Below, in pieces: positions 36,605-46,096 of a DNA stretch of 64,000 nucleotides (position 1 is the first letter of the stretch; the number at the start of each line of letters is the position of its first letter). This DNA comes from Seohaeicola sp024304985 (GTDB lineage: Bacteria; Pseudomonadota; Alphaproteobacteria; Rhodobacterales; Rhodobacteraceae), in contig NZ_JARAMP010000016.1 in assembly GCF_028802875.1 (NCBI RefSeq), positions 1 to 64,000 of the forward strand, written 5' to 3'. The notes under the pieces were generated by a model. It did no database searches, was not told the DNA's origin, and was given only the letters and a program-made list of their open reading frames with translations. Made by a program: the position numbers and the translations under genes.

Positions 36605-38710
36605 ATGGCAACGATCATTCTGTTCGCGCCCCTGATCGGGGCCCTGATCGCGGGTTTCGGCTGGCGCATCATCGGTGAAACCGCCGCGATGTGGGTGACC
36701 ACGGGCCTGCTGTTTCTGGCGGCGATCCTGTCGTGGATCGTGTTCCTGACCTTCGACGGCGTCACCCAGCAGGTCGAGATCCTGCGCTGGGTGGAATCCG
36801 GCAGCCTCAGCACCGACTGGGCGATCCGTCTGGACCGTCTGACCGCGATCATGCTGATCGTGATCACCACGGTTTCGGCGCTCGTGCATCTGTATTCCTT
36901 CGGCTACATGGCCCACGATCCCCAGTGGAAAGAGGGCGAAAGCTACAAGCCGCGCTTCTTTGCCTACCTGTCCTTCTTCACCTTCGCGATGCTGATGCTG
37001 GTGACGGCGGACAACCTGCTGCAGATGTTCTTCGGCTGGGAAGGCGTGGGCGTCGCCTCTTATCTGCTGATCGGTTTCTATTACCGCAAGCCTTCGGCCA
37101 ATGCGGCGGCGATCAAGGCCTTCGTGGTCAACCGCGTGGGTGACTTCGGCTTCCTGCTGGGCATCTTCGCACTGTTCTACCTGACGGATTCGATCCGCTT
37201 CGACGACATCTTCACCATGGGCCCGCAACTGGCCGAAACGCAGATCGCGTTTCTCTGGACGGAATGGAATGCGGCCAACCTGATCGCCTTCCTGCTGTTT
37301 GTCGGCGCGATGGGCAAATCGGCGCAGCTTTTCCTGCACACGTGGCTGCCCGACGCGATGGAAGGTCCGACCCCGGTATCGGCGCTGATCCATGCCGCGA
37401 CGATGGTCACCGCAGGCGTGTTCCTTGTCTGCCGCATGTCGCCCATCATGGAATACGCGCCCGAGGCGATGATGTTCGTGACCTTCATCGGCGCGACGAC
37501 CGCGTTCTTCGCCGCGACCGTGGGTCTGGTGCAGAACGACATCAAGCGCGTGATCGCCTATTCGACCTGCTCGCAGCTGGGCTATATGTTCGTGGCCGCT
37601 GGCGTGGGCGTCTATTCCGTGGCGATGTTCCACCTGTTCACACACGCCTTCTTCAAGGCCATGCTGTTCCTTGGCGCGGGCTCCGTGATCCACGCGATGC
37701 ATCACGAACAGGACATGCGGAACTATGGCGGTCTGCGCAAGAAGATCCCCTATACCTTCTGGGCGATGATGATCGGCACGCTGGCCATCACCGGCGTGGG
37801 TATCCCGCTGACCTATATCGGTTTTGCCGGCTTCTTCTCCAAGGACGCGGTGGTCGAAAGCGCCTATGCGGCCACGGCGGGCGGCTATGCCTACTGGATG
37901 CTGGTCATCGCGGCGCTCTTCACCAGTTTCTACAGCTGGCGTCTGATGTTCCTGACCTTCTATGGCGAGGCGCGGGGCGACAAGCATACCCATGAACACG
38001 CCCATGAAAGCCCCAAGGTCATGCTGATCCCGCTGGGCGTTCTGGCGCTGGGGGCGATCTTCTCGGGCGTGGTCTGGTATAACAGCTTCTTCGGGCATAC
38101 CGACACGGTCGCCAAATTCTTTGGTGTCCCCTATGCCGAGGCCGAGGCGCATGCGGAAGAAGGTGCTGATCACGACACCGGCGCCGCAGACGCGGATCAT
38201 GCCGAGGGCGACGCCAAGGCCGAGGGTGAGCATCTCTATGTCTTCACCGGCGCACCGGGCGAGGGGGCCATTCACCACCGCGAGGGCAATACCGTCCTGA
38301 ACGATGCCCATGAGGTGCCGAAATGGGTCAAATTCAGCCCCTTCGTGGTCATGATCATCGGCTTCCTGACGGCTTACTGGTTCTACATCCTGAACCCGGC
38401 CCTGCCGCGCAAACTGGCCGAGGTGCAGCGCCCGCTTTACCTCTTCCTGCTCAACAAATGGTATTTCGACGAGATCTATGACGCCATCTTCGTGCGCCCG
38501 GCGCGCTGGATCGGCGGCATCTTCTGGAAGCGCGGCGATGGCGACATCATCGACGGCTCGATCAACGGTGTGGCGATGGGCGTGATCCCGATGCTGACCC
38601 GTTTCGCAGGCCGCGCACAGTCGGGCTACATCTTCACCTATGCCTTCGCGATGGTGATCGGGATCGTGATCCTGATCACATGGATGACGCTCACCGGAGG
38701 GGCGGAATAA
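36605..38710 (+). CDS. nuoL: NADH-quinone oxidoreductase subunit L
   Basis: A 701-residue antiporter-like proton pump subunit with the long lateral helix at the C-terminus. Motifs: FFGWEGVGVASYLLIGFYYRK (about 140-160, key Glu), GKSAQLFLHTWLPDAMEGPTPVSALIHAATMVTAG (split, about 238-272, key Lys/His), QLGYMFVAAG. An unusual His- and acid-rich loop (about 458-480, HTHEHAHESPK, and 515-545, AHAEEGADHDTGAADADHAEG) lies before the last helices. Stop shares a base with nuoM ATG. Confidence 0.96.
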   Translation: MATIILFAPLIGALIAGFGWRIIGETAAMWVTTGLLFLAAILSWIVFLTFDGVTQQVEILRWVESGSLSTDWAIRLDRLTAIMLIVITTVSALVHLYSFGYMAHDPQWKEGESYKPRFFAYLSFFTFAMLMLVTADNLLQMFFGWEGVGVASYLLIGFYYRKPSANAAAIKAFVVNRVGDFGFLLGIFALFYLTDSIRFDDIFTMGPQLAETQIAFLWTEWNAANLIAFLLFVGAMGKSAQLFLHTWLPDAMEGPTPVSALIHAATMVTAGVFLVCRMSPIMEYAPEAMMFVTFIGATTAFFAATVGLVQNDIKRVIAYSTCSQLGYMFVAAGVGVYSVAMFHLFTHAFFKAMLFLGAGSVIHAMHHEQDMRNYGGLRKKIPYTFWAMMIGTLAITGVGIPLTYIGFAGFFSKDAVVESAYAATAGGYAYWMLVIAALFTSFYSWRLMFLTFYGEARGDKHTHEHAHESPKVMLIPLGVLALGAIFSGVVWYNSFFGHTDTVAKFFGVPYAEAEAHAEEGADHDTGAADADHAEGDAKAEGEHLYVFTGAPGEGAIHHREGNTVLNDAHEVPKWVKFSPFVVMIIGFLTAYWFYILNPALPRKLAEVQRPLYLFLLNKWYFDEIYDAIFVRPARWIGGIFWKRGDGDIIDGSINGVAMGVIPMLTRFAGRAQSGYIFTYAFAMVIGIVILITWMTLTGGAE

Positions 38711-40251
38711 TGGATAACCTTCTTTCCATCGTCACCTTCATTCCGGCGCTGGCGGCCCTTATCCTGATCGTGTTTCTGCGCGGGTCCGATGCGGCGGCCA
38801 ATCGCAATGCCAAATGGCTGGCGCTGATCGCGACAAGTGTCACCTTCCTTGTGTCTCTGTTCATCCTGCTGCAGTTCGACCCGTCCAATACCGGCTTCCA
38901 GTTTCTGGAAGAACGGACATGGATCATGGGCCTGACCTACAAGATGGGCGTGGACGGGATCAGCATCCTGTTCGTCATGCTGACCACCTTCATGATGCCG
39001 CTGGTCATTGCCGCGTCATGGGATGTGAACACCCGCGTCAAGGAATACATGGTCGCCTTCCTGCTTCTGGAAACGCTGATGCTAGGCGTGTTCATGGCGC
39101 TGGATCTGGTGCTGTTCTATCTGTTCTTCGAGGCGGGACTGATCCCGATGTTCCTGATCATTGGCATCTGGGGCGGCAAGGCGCGCATCTATGCCAGCTT
39201 CAAGTTCTTCCTCTACACCTTCCTTGGTTCGGTGCTGATGCTGGTGGCGATGGTGGCGATGTATTCCGATGCGGGCACCACCGATATTCCCACGCTGATG
39301 CGCCATGACTTCGGCTCTGAAACCTTCAGCCTGCTGGGGATCCAGATCGTCGGCGGCTTGCAGACCCTGCTGTTCCTGGCCTTCTTCGCCAGTTTCGCGG
39401 TCAAGATGCCGATGTGGCCGGTCCATACCTGGCTGCCTGATGCCCACGTGCAGGCACCGACCGCCGGGTCGGTCGTGCTGGCCGCGATCCTGCTGAAGAT
39501 GGGCGGCTATGGCTTCCTGCGCTTTTCCTTGCCGATGTTCCCCGTGGGCGCGGATGTCCTGACACCCCTTGTGCTGTGGATGTCAGCCATCGCCATCGTC
39601 TACACCAGCCTTGTCGCGCTGGTGCAGGAGGACATGAAGAAGCTGATCGCCTATTCCTCGGTCGCGCATATGGGTTACGTGACCATGGGCATTTTCGCCG
39701 CCAACCAGCAGGGCATCGACGGCGCGATCTTCCAGATGATCAGCCACGGCTTCATCTCGGGTGCGCTCTTCCTGTGCGTCGGCGTCATCTATGACCGGAT
39801 GCACACGCGCGAGATCGACGCCTATGGCGGCCTCGTGAACCGGATGCCCGCCTATGCGCTGATCTTCATGTTCTTCACCATGGCCAATGTCGGCCTGCCG
39901 GGCACCTCCGGGTTCGTGGGTGAATTCCTGACGCTGATGGGGATTTTCCAGGTCAACACATGGGTGGCTTTGGTGGCCTGTTCCGGTGTGATCCTGTCGG
40001 CGGCCTATGCGCTCTGGCTCTATCGCAAGGTGGTGCTGGGCGACCTGATCAAGGAAAGCCTGCGATCGATCACCGACATGACCCGCCGCGAAAAGGCGAT
40101 CTTCGCCCCGCTTGTGGTGATGACCCTGCTCTTGGGCGTCTACCCTGCCTTGGTGACCGATATCATCGGCCCCTCGGTCGAGGCGTTGATTGCCGATTAT
40201 GACCTTGCCCGTGCCGAGGGGACGACCCTCCGCATGCTGGCCCAGAACTGA
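38710..40251 (+). CDS. nuoM: NADH-quinone oxidoreductase subunit M
   Basis: A 513-residue antiporter-like subunit with about 14 helices. Conserved parts: FLLLETLMLGVFMALDLVLFYLFFEAGLIPM (about 118-148, key Glu), VKMPMWPVHTWLPDAHVQAPTAGSV (split, about 235-258, Lys and His), and SSVAHMGYVTMGIF (about 317). The ATG at 38710 shares a base with the nuoL TAA; an earlier in-frame start would lie inside nuoL. Confidence 0.96.
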   Translation: MDNLLSIVTFIPALAALILIVFLRGSDAAANRNAKWLALIATSVTFLVSLFILLQFDPSNTGFQFLEERTWIMGLTYKMGVDGISILFVMLTTFMMPLVIAASWDVNTRVKEYMVAFLLLETLMLGVFMALDLVLFYLFFEAGLIPMFLIIGIWGGKARIYASFKFFLYTFLGSVLMLVAMVAMYSDAGTTDIPTLMRHDFGSETFSLLGIQIVGGLQTLLFLAFFASFAVKMPMWPVHTWLPDAHVQAPTAGSVVLAAILLKMGGYGFLRFSLPMFPVGADVLTPLVLWMSAIAIVYTSLVALVQEDMKKLIAYSSVAHMGYVTMGIFAANQQGIDGAIFQMISHGFISGALFLCVGVIYDRMHTREIDAYGGLVNRMPAYALIFMFFTMANVGLPGTSGFVGEFLTLMGIFQVNTWVALVACSGVILSAAYALWLYRKVVLGDLIKESLRSITDMTRREKAIFAPLVVMTLLLGVYPALVTDIIGPSVEALIADYDLARAEGTTLRMLAQN

Positions 40252-40266
40252 ACGGAGCGCTGAGAG

Positions 40267-41706
40267 ATGATCCAGGCTGATCTGACCATTATCCTGCCGG
40301 AAATCCTGCTGTCGGTCTTTGCGATGCTGGCGTTGCTGTTCGGGGTCTATACCACCAAGGACAAGGTCGCACCCCTGCTGACATGGGTGACCGCTGCCGT
40401 CTTCGCGCTTCTGGCTGCATGGATCGGTCTGAGCGGTGAGGGCAACAACGTCGCCTTCAACGGCATGTTCCATGACGATGCCTTTGCGCGCTTTGCCAAG
40501 GTGACGATCCTGCTCTCTGCCGCCGCCGTGCTGCTGATGAGCCAGGAGTATATGGAGCGGCGCGGTCTGCTGCGGTTCGAATATCCCATTCTGGTCTCGC
40601 TCAGTGTCGTCGGCATGATGATGATGGTCAGCGCGGGCGACCTGATGGCGCTTTACATGGGGTTGGAACTGCAATCGCTGGCGCTTTATGTCATCGCCTC
40701 GCTGCGCCGGGACAGTCTGAAATCGACTGAGGCGGGTCTGAAATACTTCATCCTCGGCGCGCTCTCCTCGGGTCTGCTGCTCTATGGCGCGTCGCTGGTC
40801 TATGGCTATGCCGGAACCACGCTGTTCTCGGGCATCATCGCGGCGGCTGGATCTGGCGACATGTCGCTGGGTCTGCTGTTCGGACTTGTTTTCGTGATCT
40901 CCGGCCTTGCGTTCAAGATTTCGGCCGTGCCGTTCCACATGTGGACGCCCGACGTCTATGAAGGCTCGCCGACGCCCGTCACCGCCTTCTTTGCCACCGC
41001 GCCCAAGATGGCGGCGATGGCGCTGTTTGCCCGCGTGCTGCATGACGCCTTTGGCGGGGCCACGGCGGATTGGCAGCAGATCCTCGCGCTGCTGGCGCTT
41101 CTGTCGATGTTCCTCGGCTCGATCGCGGCCATCGGTCAGCGCAACATCAAGCGTCTGATGGCGTTTTCGTCCATCGCCCATATGGGTTACGCGCTGATGG
41201 GTCTGGCGGCGGGCACCGTTTTCGGCGTGCAGGCGATGCTGGTCTACATGGCGATCTATGTCACCATGAACGTGGGCACCTTCGCCTTCATCCTGTCGAT
41301 GGAAAAGGACGGCCAGCCCGTCACCGATATCGCGGCGCTGAACATGTATGCCAAGCGGGAACCGGGCCGGGCGCTGGCCATGCTGATCCTGCTGTTCAGC
41401 CTCGCCGGCGTGCCGCCGCTGGTGGGCTTCTTCGGCAAGTTCTATGTGCTGCGCGCTGCCTATGATGCGGGTCTGGCATGGCTGGCCATCGCCGGTGTGA
41501 TCGCCTCGGTGATCGGCGCCTTCTACTATTTGCGCATCGTTTACTACATGTATTTCGGCGACGAGGGCGAGGAGCTGGACGGCGGCAAGTCCCCGGTGCT
41601 CTGGGTCATGCTGATGGCCTCGGCCGGTGCGATGCTTTTCGGTGTCGTGAACCTGTTCGGGATCGAGGGCGCGGCAGCCGCCGCGGCAGCCACGCTTGTC
41701 AACTGA
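40267..41706 (+). CDS. nuoN: NADH-quinone oxidoreductase subunit N
   Basis: A 479-residue antiporter-like subunit, last structural gene of Complex I. Motifs: LMALYMGLELQSLALYVIASL (about 126-146, key Glu), FKISAVPFHMWTPDVYEGSPTPVTAF (split, about 217-242), SSIAHMGYALMGLA (about 300) and GVPPLVGFFGKFYV near 380. Ends overlapping the birA start by 11 bp, so the operon probably continues into birA-coaX-rnj. Confidence 0.95.
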   Translation: MIQADLTIILPEILLSVFAMLALLFGVYTTKDKVAPLLTWVTAAVFALLAAWIGLSGEGNNVAFNGMFHDDAFARFAKVTILLSAAAVLLMSQEYMERRGLLRFEYPILVSLSVVGMMMMVSAGDLMALYMGLELQSLALYVIASLRRDSLKSTEAGLKYFILGALSSGLLLYGASLVYGYAGTTLFSGIIAAAGSGDMSLGLLFGLVFVISGLAFKISAVPFHMWTPDVYEGSPTPVTAFFATAPKMAAMALFARVLHDAFGGATADWQQILALLALLSMFLGSIAAIGQRNIKRLMAFSSIAHMGYALMGLAAGTVFGVQAMLVYMAIYVTMNVGTFAFILSMEKDGQPVTDIAALNMYAKREPGRALAMLILLFSLAGVPPLVGFFGKFYVLRAAYDAGLAWLAIAGVIASVIGAFYYLRIVYYMYFGDEGEELDGGKSPVLWVMLMASAGAMLFGVVNLFGIEGAAAAAAATLVN

Positions 41707-42457
41707 CGCGACGTCTGCGGGCTGGCCGCAAGGCACGGCCCGCATCTTGCTGGCCGAGGTGGACAGCACCCTGAACGAGGCCGCGCGCCGCTTCGATACC
41801 CTGCGCGGTCCGACATGGATCCTCGCCCTGCATCAGACGGCCGCACGCGGGCGGCGGGGCAGGGACTGGCGGCATCCGGCGGGGAATTTCGCGGCAACCC
41901 TCGTGCTGCCCGGCCCGTTGCAGCCCGCCACGGCGGCGCTGCGGTCCTTCGTCGCCTCCCTTGCGCTTTACGATGCCTTTGCCGCCGCCACCGGACGCCC
42001 CGGCAGCTTCGCACTGAAATGGCCCAATGACGTGCTGCTGAACGGTGGCAAGGTGGCGGGGATGCTGCTGGAAACCATCGGCCCGCGCGGCGATGCGCTG
42101 TCCATCGGGATCGGCGTCAATCTGGCGCAGGCCCCAGACGCCGGGCAGGTCGAGCAGGGGGCGGTGCGGCCCGTGTCGCTTCTGTCCGAGACAGGCGCTG
42201 CCGTCAGCCCAGAAGAGTTCCTCGATCTTCTCGCCCCCGCCTATGCCCGCTATGAAGCGCAGTTCGCCGCCTATGGCTTTGCCCCGATCCGCACCGCCTG
42301 GCTTGACCGCGCCGCGCGTCTGGGCCAGCAGATCACCGCGCGCCTGCCCGCCGAAGAGGTGACCGGACGGTTCGACACGGTGGACGAGCAGGGCCAACTT
42401 GTCCTATCAACGCCGCAAGGCCCGCGCCGCATCGCTGCGGCTGACGTCTTCTTCTAA
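41696..42457 (+). CDS. birA: Biotin--[acetyl-CoA-carboxylase] ligase
   Basis: A 253-residue class I biotin protein ligase without a DNA-binding helix-turn-helix, so it should not act as a repressor. Motifs: LAEVDSTLNEAARR (about 19-32), ARGRRGRDWRHPAGNF (biotinyl-AMP loop, about 50-65) and KWPNDVLLNGGKVAGMLLE (about 108-126). The TTG at 41696 overlaps nuoN and lacks a clear ribosome site, suggesting translational coupling. A birA-like frame after the last nuo gene is also known in Paracoccus. Substrate here includes MccA. Confidence 0.9.
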   Translation: MSTDATSAGWPQGTARILLAEVDSTLNEAARRFDTLRGPTWILALHQTAARGRRGRDWRHPAGNFAATLVLPGPLQPATAALRSFVASLALYDAFAAATGRPGSFALKWPNDVLLNGGKVAGMLLETIGPRGDALSIGIGVNLAQAPDAGQVEQGAVRPVSLLSETGAAVSPEEFLDLLAPAYARYEAQFAAYGFAPIRTAWLDRAARLGQQITARLPAEEVTGRFDTVDEQGQLVLSTPQGPRRIAAADVFF

Positions 42458-42468
42458 GGATCGCTGCC

Positions 42469-43248
42469 ATGCTTCTGGCCATCGACTGTGGCAATACCAA
42501 TACTGTTTTCGCGATCTGGGATGGCGAGCGGTTCCTCTGCACGCTCCGCACCTCGACCGAGCATCAGCGGACGGCGGATCAATATTACGTCTGGCTCAGC
42601 GCGCTGTTGAACCATCACAAGATCCCGATGGATATCGACACGGTCATCATCTCCTCGACCGTGCCGCGCGTGGTGTTCAACCTGCGGGTTCTGGCGGATC
42701 GCTATTTCAATTGCCGCCCGCTGGTGGTGGGCAAGCCGGAATGCCTGCTGCCGCGCGCCCCGCGCGTGGATCAGGGCACGACCGTGGGGCCGGACCGTCT
42801 GGTCAACTCGGCCGGGGCCTATGACCGGCATGGCGGCAATCTGATCGTGGTCGATTTCGGCACCGCGACGACCTTTGACGTGGTCGATGATGACGGGGCC
42901 TATGTCGGCGGTGTGATCGCGCCGGGTGTGAACCTGTCGCTGGAAGCGCTGCACATGGCCGCCGCCGCCCTGCCGCATGTGGACATCACCAAGCCGCAGG
43001 GCGTGATCGGCACCAATACCGTGGCCTGTATGCAGGCCGGGATTTTCTGGGGCTATGTCGGCCTCGTCAAGGAAATCTGCACAAGGATCAAGGCGGAACG
43101 CGACCGCGACATGCGCGTAATTGGCACAGGGGGGCTGGCCGCGTTGTTCGGCGCCTCGGAAGTGCTGTTCGACAGGATCGAAGACGACCTGACCATTCAT
43201 GGCCTGACGGTCATTCACCAATATAACAAGGACCAAGGCAACATATGA
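42469..43248 (+). CDS. coaX: Type III pantothenate kinase
   Basis: A 259-residue CoaX, which phosphorylates pantothenate in the first step of CoA synthesis and, unlike type I kinases, is not inhibited by CoA. Motifs: LLAIDCGNTNTVFAIWDG (phosphate-binding, residues 2-19), GPDRLVNSAGA (about 107-117), VVDFGTATTFDVVDDDG (about 124-140) and GTGGLAALFG. It overlaps the next gene by 4 bp. CoA made here supports the acyl-CoA pathways upstream only in a general sense. Confidence 0.94.
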   Translation: MLLAIDCGNTNTVFAIWDGERFLCTLRTSTEHQRTADQYYVWLSALLNHHKIPMDIDTVIISSTVPRVVFNLRVLADRYFNCRPLVVGKPECLLPRAPRVDQGTTVGPDRLVNSAGAYDRHGGNLIVVDFGTATTFDVVDDDGAYVGGVIAPGVNLSLEALHMAAAALPHVDITKPQGVIGTNTVACMQAGIFWGYVGLVKEICTRIKAERDRDMRVIGTGGLAALFGASEVLFDRIEDDLTIHGLTVIHQYNKDQGNI

Positions 43249-44918
43249 GCAGCAACAGATTGATCTACCTTCCCCTCGGCGGCGCCGGGGAGATCGGTAT
43301 GAATTGCTATGTCTACGGATATGGCCCCAAGGACAAGGAACGCCTGATCGTCGTGGACGTGGGCGTGGCCTTTCCCGATATGGACGGCACGCCGGGGGTG
43401 GACCTGATCCTGCCCGACATCGCATGGCTGGAAGAGCGCAAGACCCAGATCGAGGCGGTGTTCATCACCCACGCCCATGAGGATCACGTCGGTGCCATCG
43501 GCCATCTGTTCGAACGGCTGGGCCAGCCAGCGGTCTATGCCCGCGCCTTCACCTCGAACATCGCGCGCGGCAAACTGGCGGAATACGGCTATTCCGACAA
43601 GGTCGTCAAAACCGTTTCGAAATGGCCCCAAACCGTTGAAGCGGGGCCTTTCACCGTGGGCTTCCTGCCGATTTCCCACTCGATCCCTGAAAGCTCGTCT
43701 CTTGTGATCGACACGCCCGAAGGCCGGGTGATCCATACGGGTGATTTCAAGATCGACCACAACCCGCTGGTGGGCGAACCCTTCGATCCCGATCTCTGGG
43801 CCGAAGTGGCGCAAAGCGGTGTCAAGGCGCTGATCTGCGACAGCACCAACGTGTTCAACGCGCATGAGGGGCGGTCGGAATCCACCCTCGGCCCGGCAAT
43901 TGTCGAACTGATCGCCGCGCAGAAGGGGCTGGTCGTGGCCACAACCTTTGCCAGCAACGTGGCCCGCGTGAAAACGCTGGCCGACGCGGGCGAGGCGGCG
44001 GGCCGTTCGATCTGCCTGATGGGCCGCGCCATGCGCCGGATGATCGAGGCGTCGATCGAAACCGGTGTTCTGACCTCCTTTCCCAAGGTGGTCAGCCCCG
44101 AAGATGCGATGATGATGCCGCGTGACAATGTCATGCTGATCGTCACCGGCAGCCAGGGCGAACGCCGTGCCGCCAGTGCGCAGCTGGCCAATGGCAAATA
44201 TCAGGGCGTGGTGCTGAAAGAGGGGGATCTGTTCCTCTTCTCCTCCAAGACCATTCCCGGCAACGAAAAAGGCGTCATCCGCATCATCAACCAGTTCAGC
44301 GAAATGGGCGTGGATGTGGTCGATGACAGCAACGGCAAATACCATGTCTCGGGCCATGCGAACCGGCCTGATATCGAATACATGCAAAAACTGGTGAAGC
44401 CGCAGGTCGTGATCCCGATGCATGGCGAACACCGCCACCTGCGCGAGATGGTCAAGATCGCCAAGGGCAACCGCTTCCAGTCGATCCTTGCCGCCAACGG
44501 CATGATCGTGAACCTTGGCGGCAATGAACCCGCCGTGGCCGGCTATGTGGAAACGGGCCGCACCTATCTGGACGGCACCGCACAGGTCGGCGCGCTCGAT
44601 GGTGTCGTGCGCGACCGTATCCGCATGGCGCTGAACGGGCATGTCACCGTCACGCTGATCCTTGACGACGAGAACGAGCCCCTTGGAGAGCCGTGGTGCG
44701 AGATCATGGGGCTGGCCCAGACAGGCCGCTCCCGCGCGCCGCTGGTCGATGTGCTGGAGGCCGATCTGGAGCAGTTCATCAACCGCGCCTCCGAGGTGAC
44801 GCTGGCCGATGACGACAAGCTGGAACAGCAGTTGAAAAAGATCGTCCGCCAGACCGCGCTGGACGAGATCGGCAAGAAACCCGAAGTCACCGTCGTCATC
44901 AGCCGCCTCAGCGCCTGA
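43245..44918 (+). CDS. rnj: Ribonuclease J
   Basis: A 557-residue metallo-beta-lactamase/beta-CASP nuclease with 5' exo- and endoribonuclease activity, used for RNA maturation and decay. The zinc motif is FITHAHEDHVGAIG (about 72-85), followed by HTGDFKIDH (about 164) and the beta-CASP residues MPMHGEHRHLREM near 390. The C-terminal domain is normal length. Shares the birA-coaX-rnj order with relatives. Ends just before an inverted repeat convergent with tetR. Confidence 0.94.
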   Translation: MSSNRLIYLPLGGAGEIGMNCYVYGYGPKDKERLIVVDVGVAFPDMDGTPGVDLILPDIAWLEERKTQIEAVFITHAHEDHVGAIGHLFERLGQPAVYARAFTSNIARGKLAEYGYSDKVVKTVSKWPQTVEAGPFTVGFLPISHSIPESSSLVIDTPEGRVIHTGDFKIDHNPLVGEPFDPDLWAEVAQSGVKALICDSTNVFNAHEGRSESTLGPAIVELIAAQKGLVVATTFASNVARVKTLADAGEAAGRSICLMGRAMRRMIEASIETGVLTSFPKVVSPEDAMMMPRDNVMLIVTGSQGERRAASAQLANGKYQGVVLKEGDLFLFSSKTIPGNEKGVIRIINQFSEMGVDVVDDSNGKYHVSGHANRPDIEYMQKLVKPQVVIPMHGEHRHLREMVKIAKGNRFQSILAANGMIVNLGGNEPAVAGYVETGRTYLDGTAQVGALDGVVRDRIRMALNGHVTVTLILDDENEPLGEPWCEIMGLAQTGRSRAPLVDVLEADLEQFINRASEVTLADDDKLEQQLKKIVRQTALDEIGKKPEVTVVISRLSA

Positions 44919-44938
44919 CCCTGCACCTGACACATGTC

Positions 44939-44968
44939 TCGCCCGCGTTCATCCTGTGACGCGGGCGA
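44939..44968. terminator. Candidate bidirectional terminator between rnj and the TetR gene
   Basis: TCGCCCGCG (44939-44947) and CGCGGGCGA (44960-44968) form a 9-bp GC-rich stem with a 12-nt loop that holds the tetR stop. It lies 20 bp after the rnj stop. No strong T-run, so termination strength is uncertain. Confidence 0.5.
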
Positions 44969-45554
44969 AAACCTGACGAAAGAACGCCTCGCGCGCGGGT
45001 TGGTCCATGTCCTGCACGGGATGCATCCGCCCCGACAGCAGCAATGATGCGAACCCATGCACCATGCTCCAACTGGCCATGACATCGGCCATCGCATCCG
45101 CATCCTCATAGGGTGACACGCCGCGCAGCCGCGCAATATCCTGCGCCAAATGGTCGAACGCGGCTTCGGCCGTTACTTCCAGATCAGGGTCGCACACATC
45201 CACCCGGTCCGATCCGAACATCAGCTTGAACAGGGCGGGGGCCGCCAGCGTGAAATCCAGATAGCCAAGGCCCGAGGCGATCAACAAGTCCTGCGGGTCG
45301 TCGCTGCTGCAACTGGCCTGCCGCGCCTGCATTGCCTCCAGAAACTGCCGGAACCCTTCCGCCGCCAAGGCCGCCAAAAGGCCCTGCGTGTCGCCGAAAT
45401 GATGCGCGGGGGCCGAATGGCTGACCCCCACTTCGCGCGCCACACGGCGCAGCGAGAAACCCTCGATTCCCGTCTCGGCCAGTACAGCCTCGCCAGCCTT
45501 CAGCAGCGCCGCGCGCAGGTCGCCGTGGTGATAGGGATGTTTTTCCAATGTCAT
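44949..45554 (-). CDS. TetR family transcriptional regulator
   Basis: A 201-residue repressor with an N-terminal helix-turn-helix (LLKAGEAVLAETGIEGFSLRRVAREVGVS, about 17-46 split; HHFGDTQGLLAALA after it) and a C-terminal ligand domain close to the TetR_C_33/WHG type. It is divergent from a pair of membrane genes with 103 bp between, which hold three copies of a 16-bp operator-like sequence; it likely represses itself and that pair. No clear ribosome site precedes the ATG. The ligand is unknown. Confidence 0.88.
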   Translation of the reverse strand: MTLEKHPYHHGDLRAALLKAGEAVLAETGIEGFSLRRVAREVGVSHSAPAHHFGDTQGLLAALAAEGFRQFLEAMQARQASCSSDDPQDLLIASGLGYLDFTLAAPALFKLMFGSDRVDVCDPDLEVTAEAAFDHLAQDIARLRGVSPYEDADAMADVMASWSMVHGFASLLLSGRMHPVQDMDQPAREAFFRQVFARVTG

Positions 45555-45573
45555 GTCATAAGCTTAGCCCTCA

Positions 45574-45648
45574 ATCTGGACAGTGTCAATATTTTGTCTT
45601 GACACTGTCCAGATCGCGCTGGCATCCTGAACTTGCCACTGTCCAGAT
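45574..45648. promoter_or_regulatory. Triple TetR operator array with divergent promoter elements
   Basis: ATCTGGACAGTGTCAA (45574-45589) and TTGACACTGTCCAGAT (45599-45614) are perfect inverted copies, 9 bp apart. A third copy TTGCCACTGTCCAGAT (45633-45648, one mismatch) lies 34 bp on in direct orientation, next to the GAGG ribosome site of the 45658 gene. Each full arm includes TTGACA, a consensus -35; on the minus strand a TAAGCT lies 17 bp further, only about 7 bp before the tetR ATG. Confidence 0.75.
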
Positions 45649-45657
45649 GAGGTTGCC

Positions 45658-46095
45658 ATGTCCCCCGACACCTTGTTCCAATATGCCAGCCCGCTTGCCA
45701 TGATCGGCTGGATCATCCTTGCCCTGTCGCCGCTGGCCCCGCGATGGGCCGACCGGATCGGGGGCTTCATCATCCCCGCGATCCTGTCGCTGCTCTATGT
45801 AGCCGTGATCCTTGGCTATTGGTGGCAGGGGCAGGGCGGCTTCGACAGTCTGGCCAATGTGATGCTGCTTCTGTCCAACCCGTGGATGGCGCTGGCCGGA
45901 TGGGTGCATTTTCTGGCCTTCGATCTGTTCATCGGCGGCTGGATCACCCGCACCGCGCGGGCGCAAGGGCTCGCGCATTTGCTGATCCTGCCCAGCCTGC
46001 TGCTGACCTTCCTGTTCGGTCCCATCGGGCTGATCCTGTTCCTGTCCATCCTGGCGGTCCGCCGCCTGCTGACCCCCAACCAGATCGAGGCCTGA
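45658..46095 (+). CDS. ABA4-like (DUF4281) membrane protein
   Basis: A 145-residue protein with four transmembrane helices (about 10-27, 38-55, 78-100 and 110-132). The signature NPWMALAGWVHFLAFDLFIGGWI (split around 80-100) matches the ABA4-like family. The plant member is required for neoxanthin formation; bacterial function is not known. It follows the operator array and has GATGAGG 5 bp before its ATG, then is followed after 1 bp by another membrane gene. Confidence 0.82.
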   Translation: MSPDTLFQYASPLAMIGWIILALSPLAPRWADRIGGFIIPAILSLLYVAVILGYWWQGQGGFDSLANVMLLLSNPWMALAGWVHFLAFDLFIGGWITRTARAQGLAHLLILPSLLLTFLFGPIGLILFLSILAVRRLLTPNQIEA

Positions 46096-46096
46096 G

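Noticed and set aside
39583..41769. 728-residue open frame on the minus strand
   Set aside because: It lies wholly opposite nuoM and nuoN, is rich in His/Arg/Gln/Asp as expected for a shadow of GC-rich membrane genes, and has no domain I recognise.
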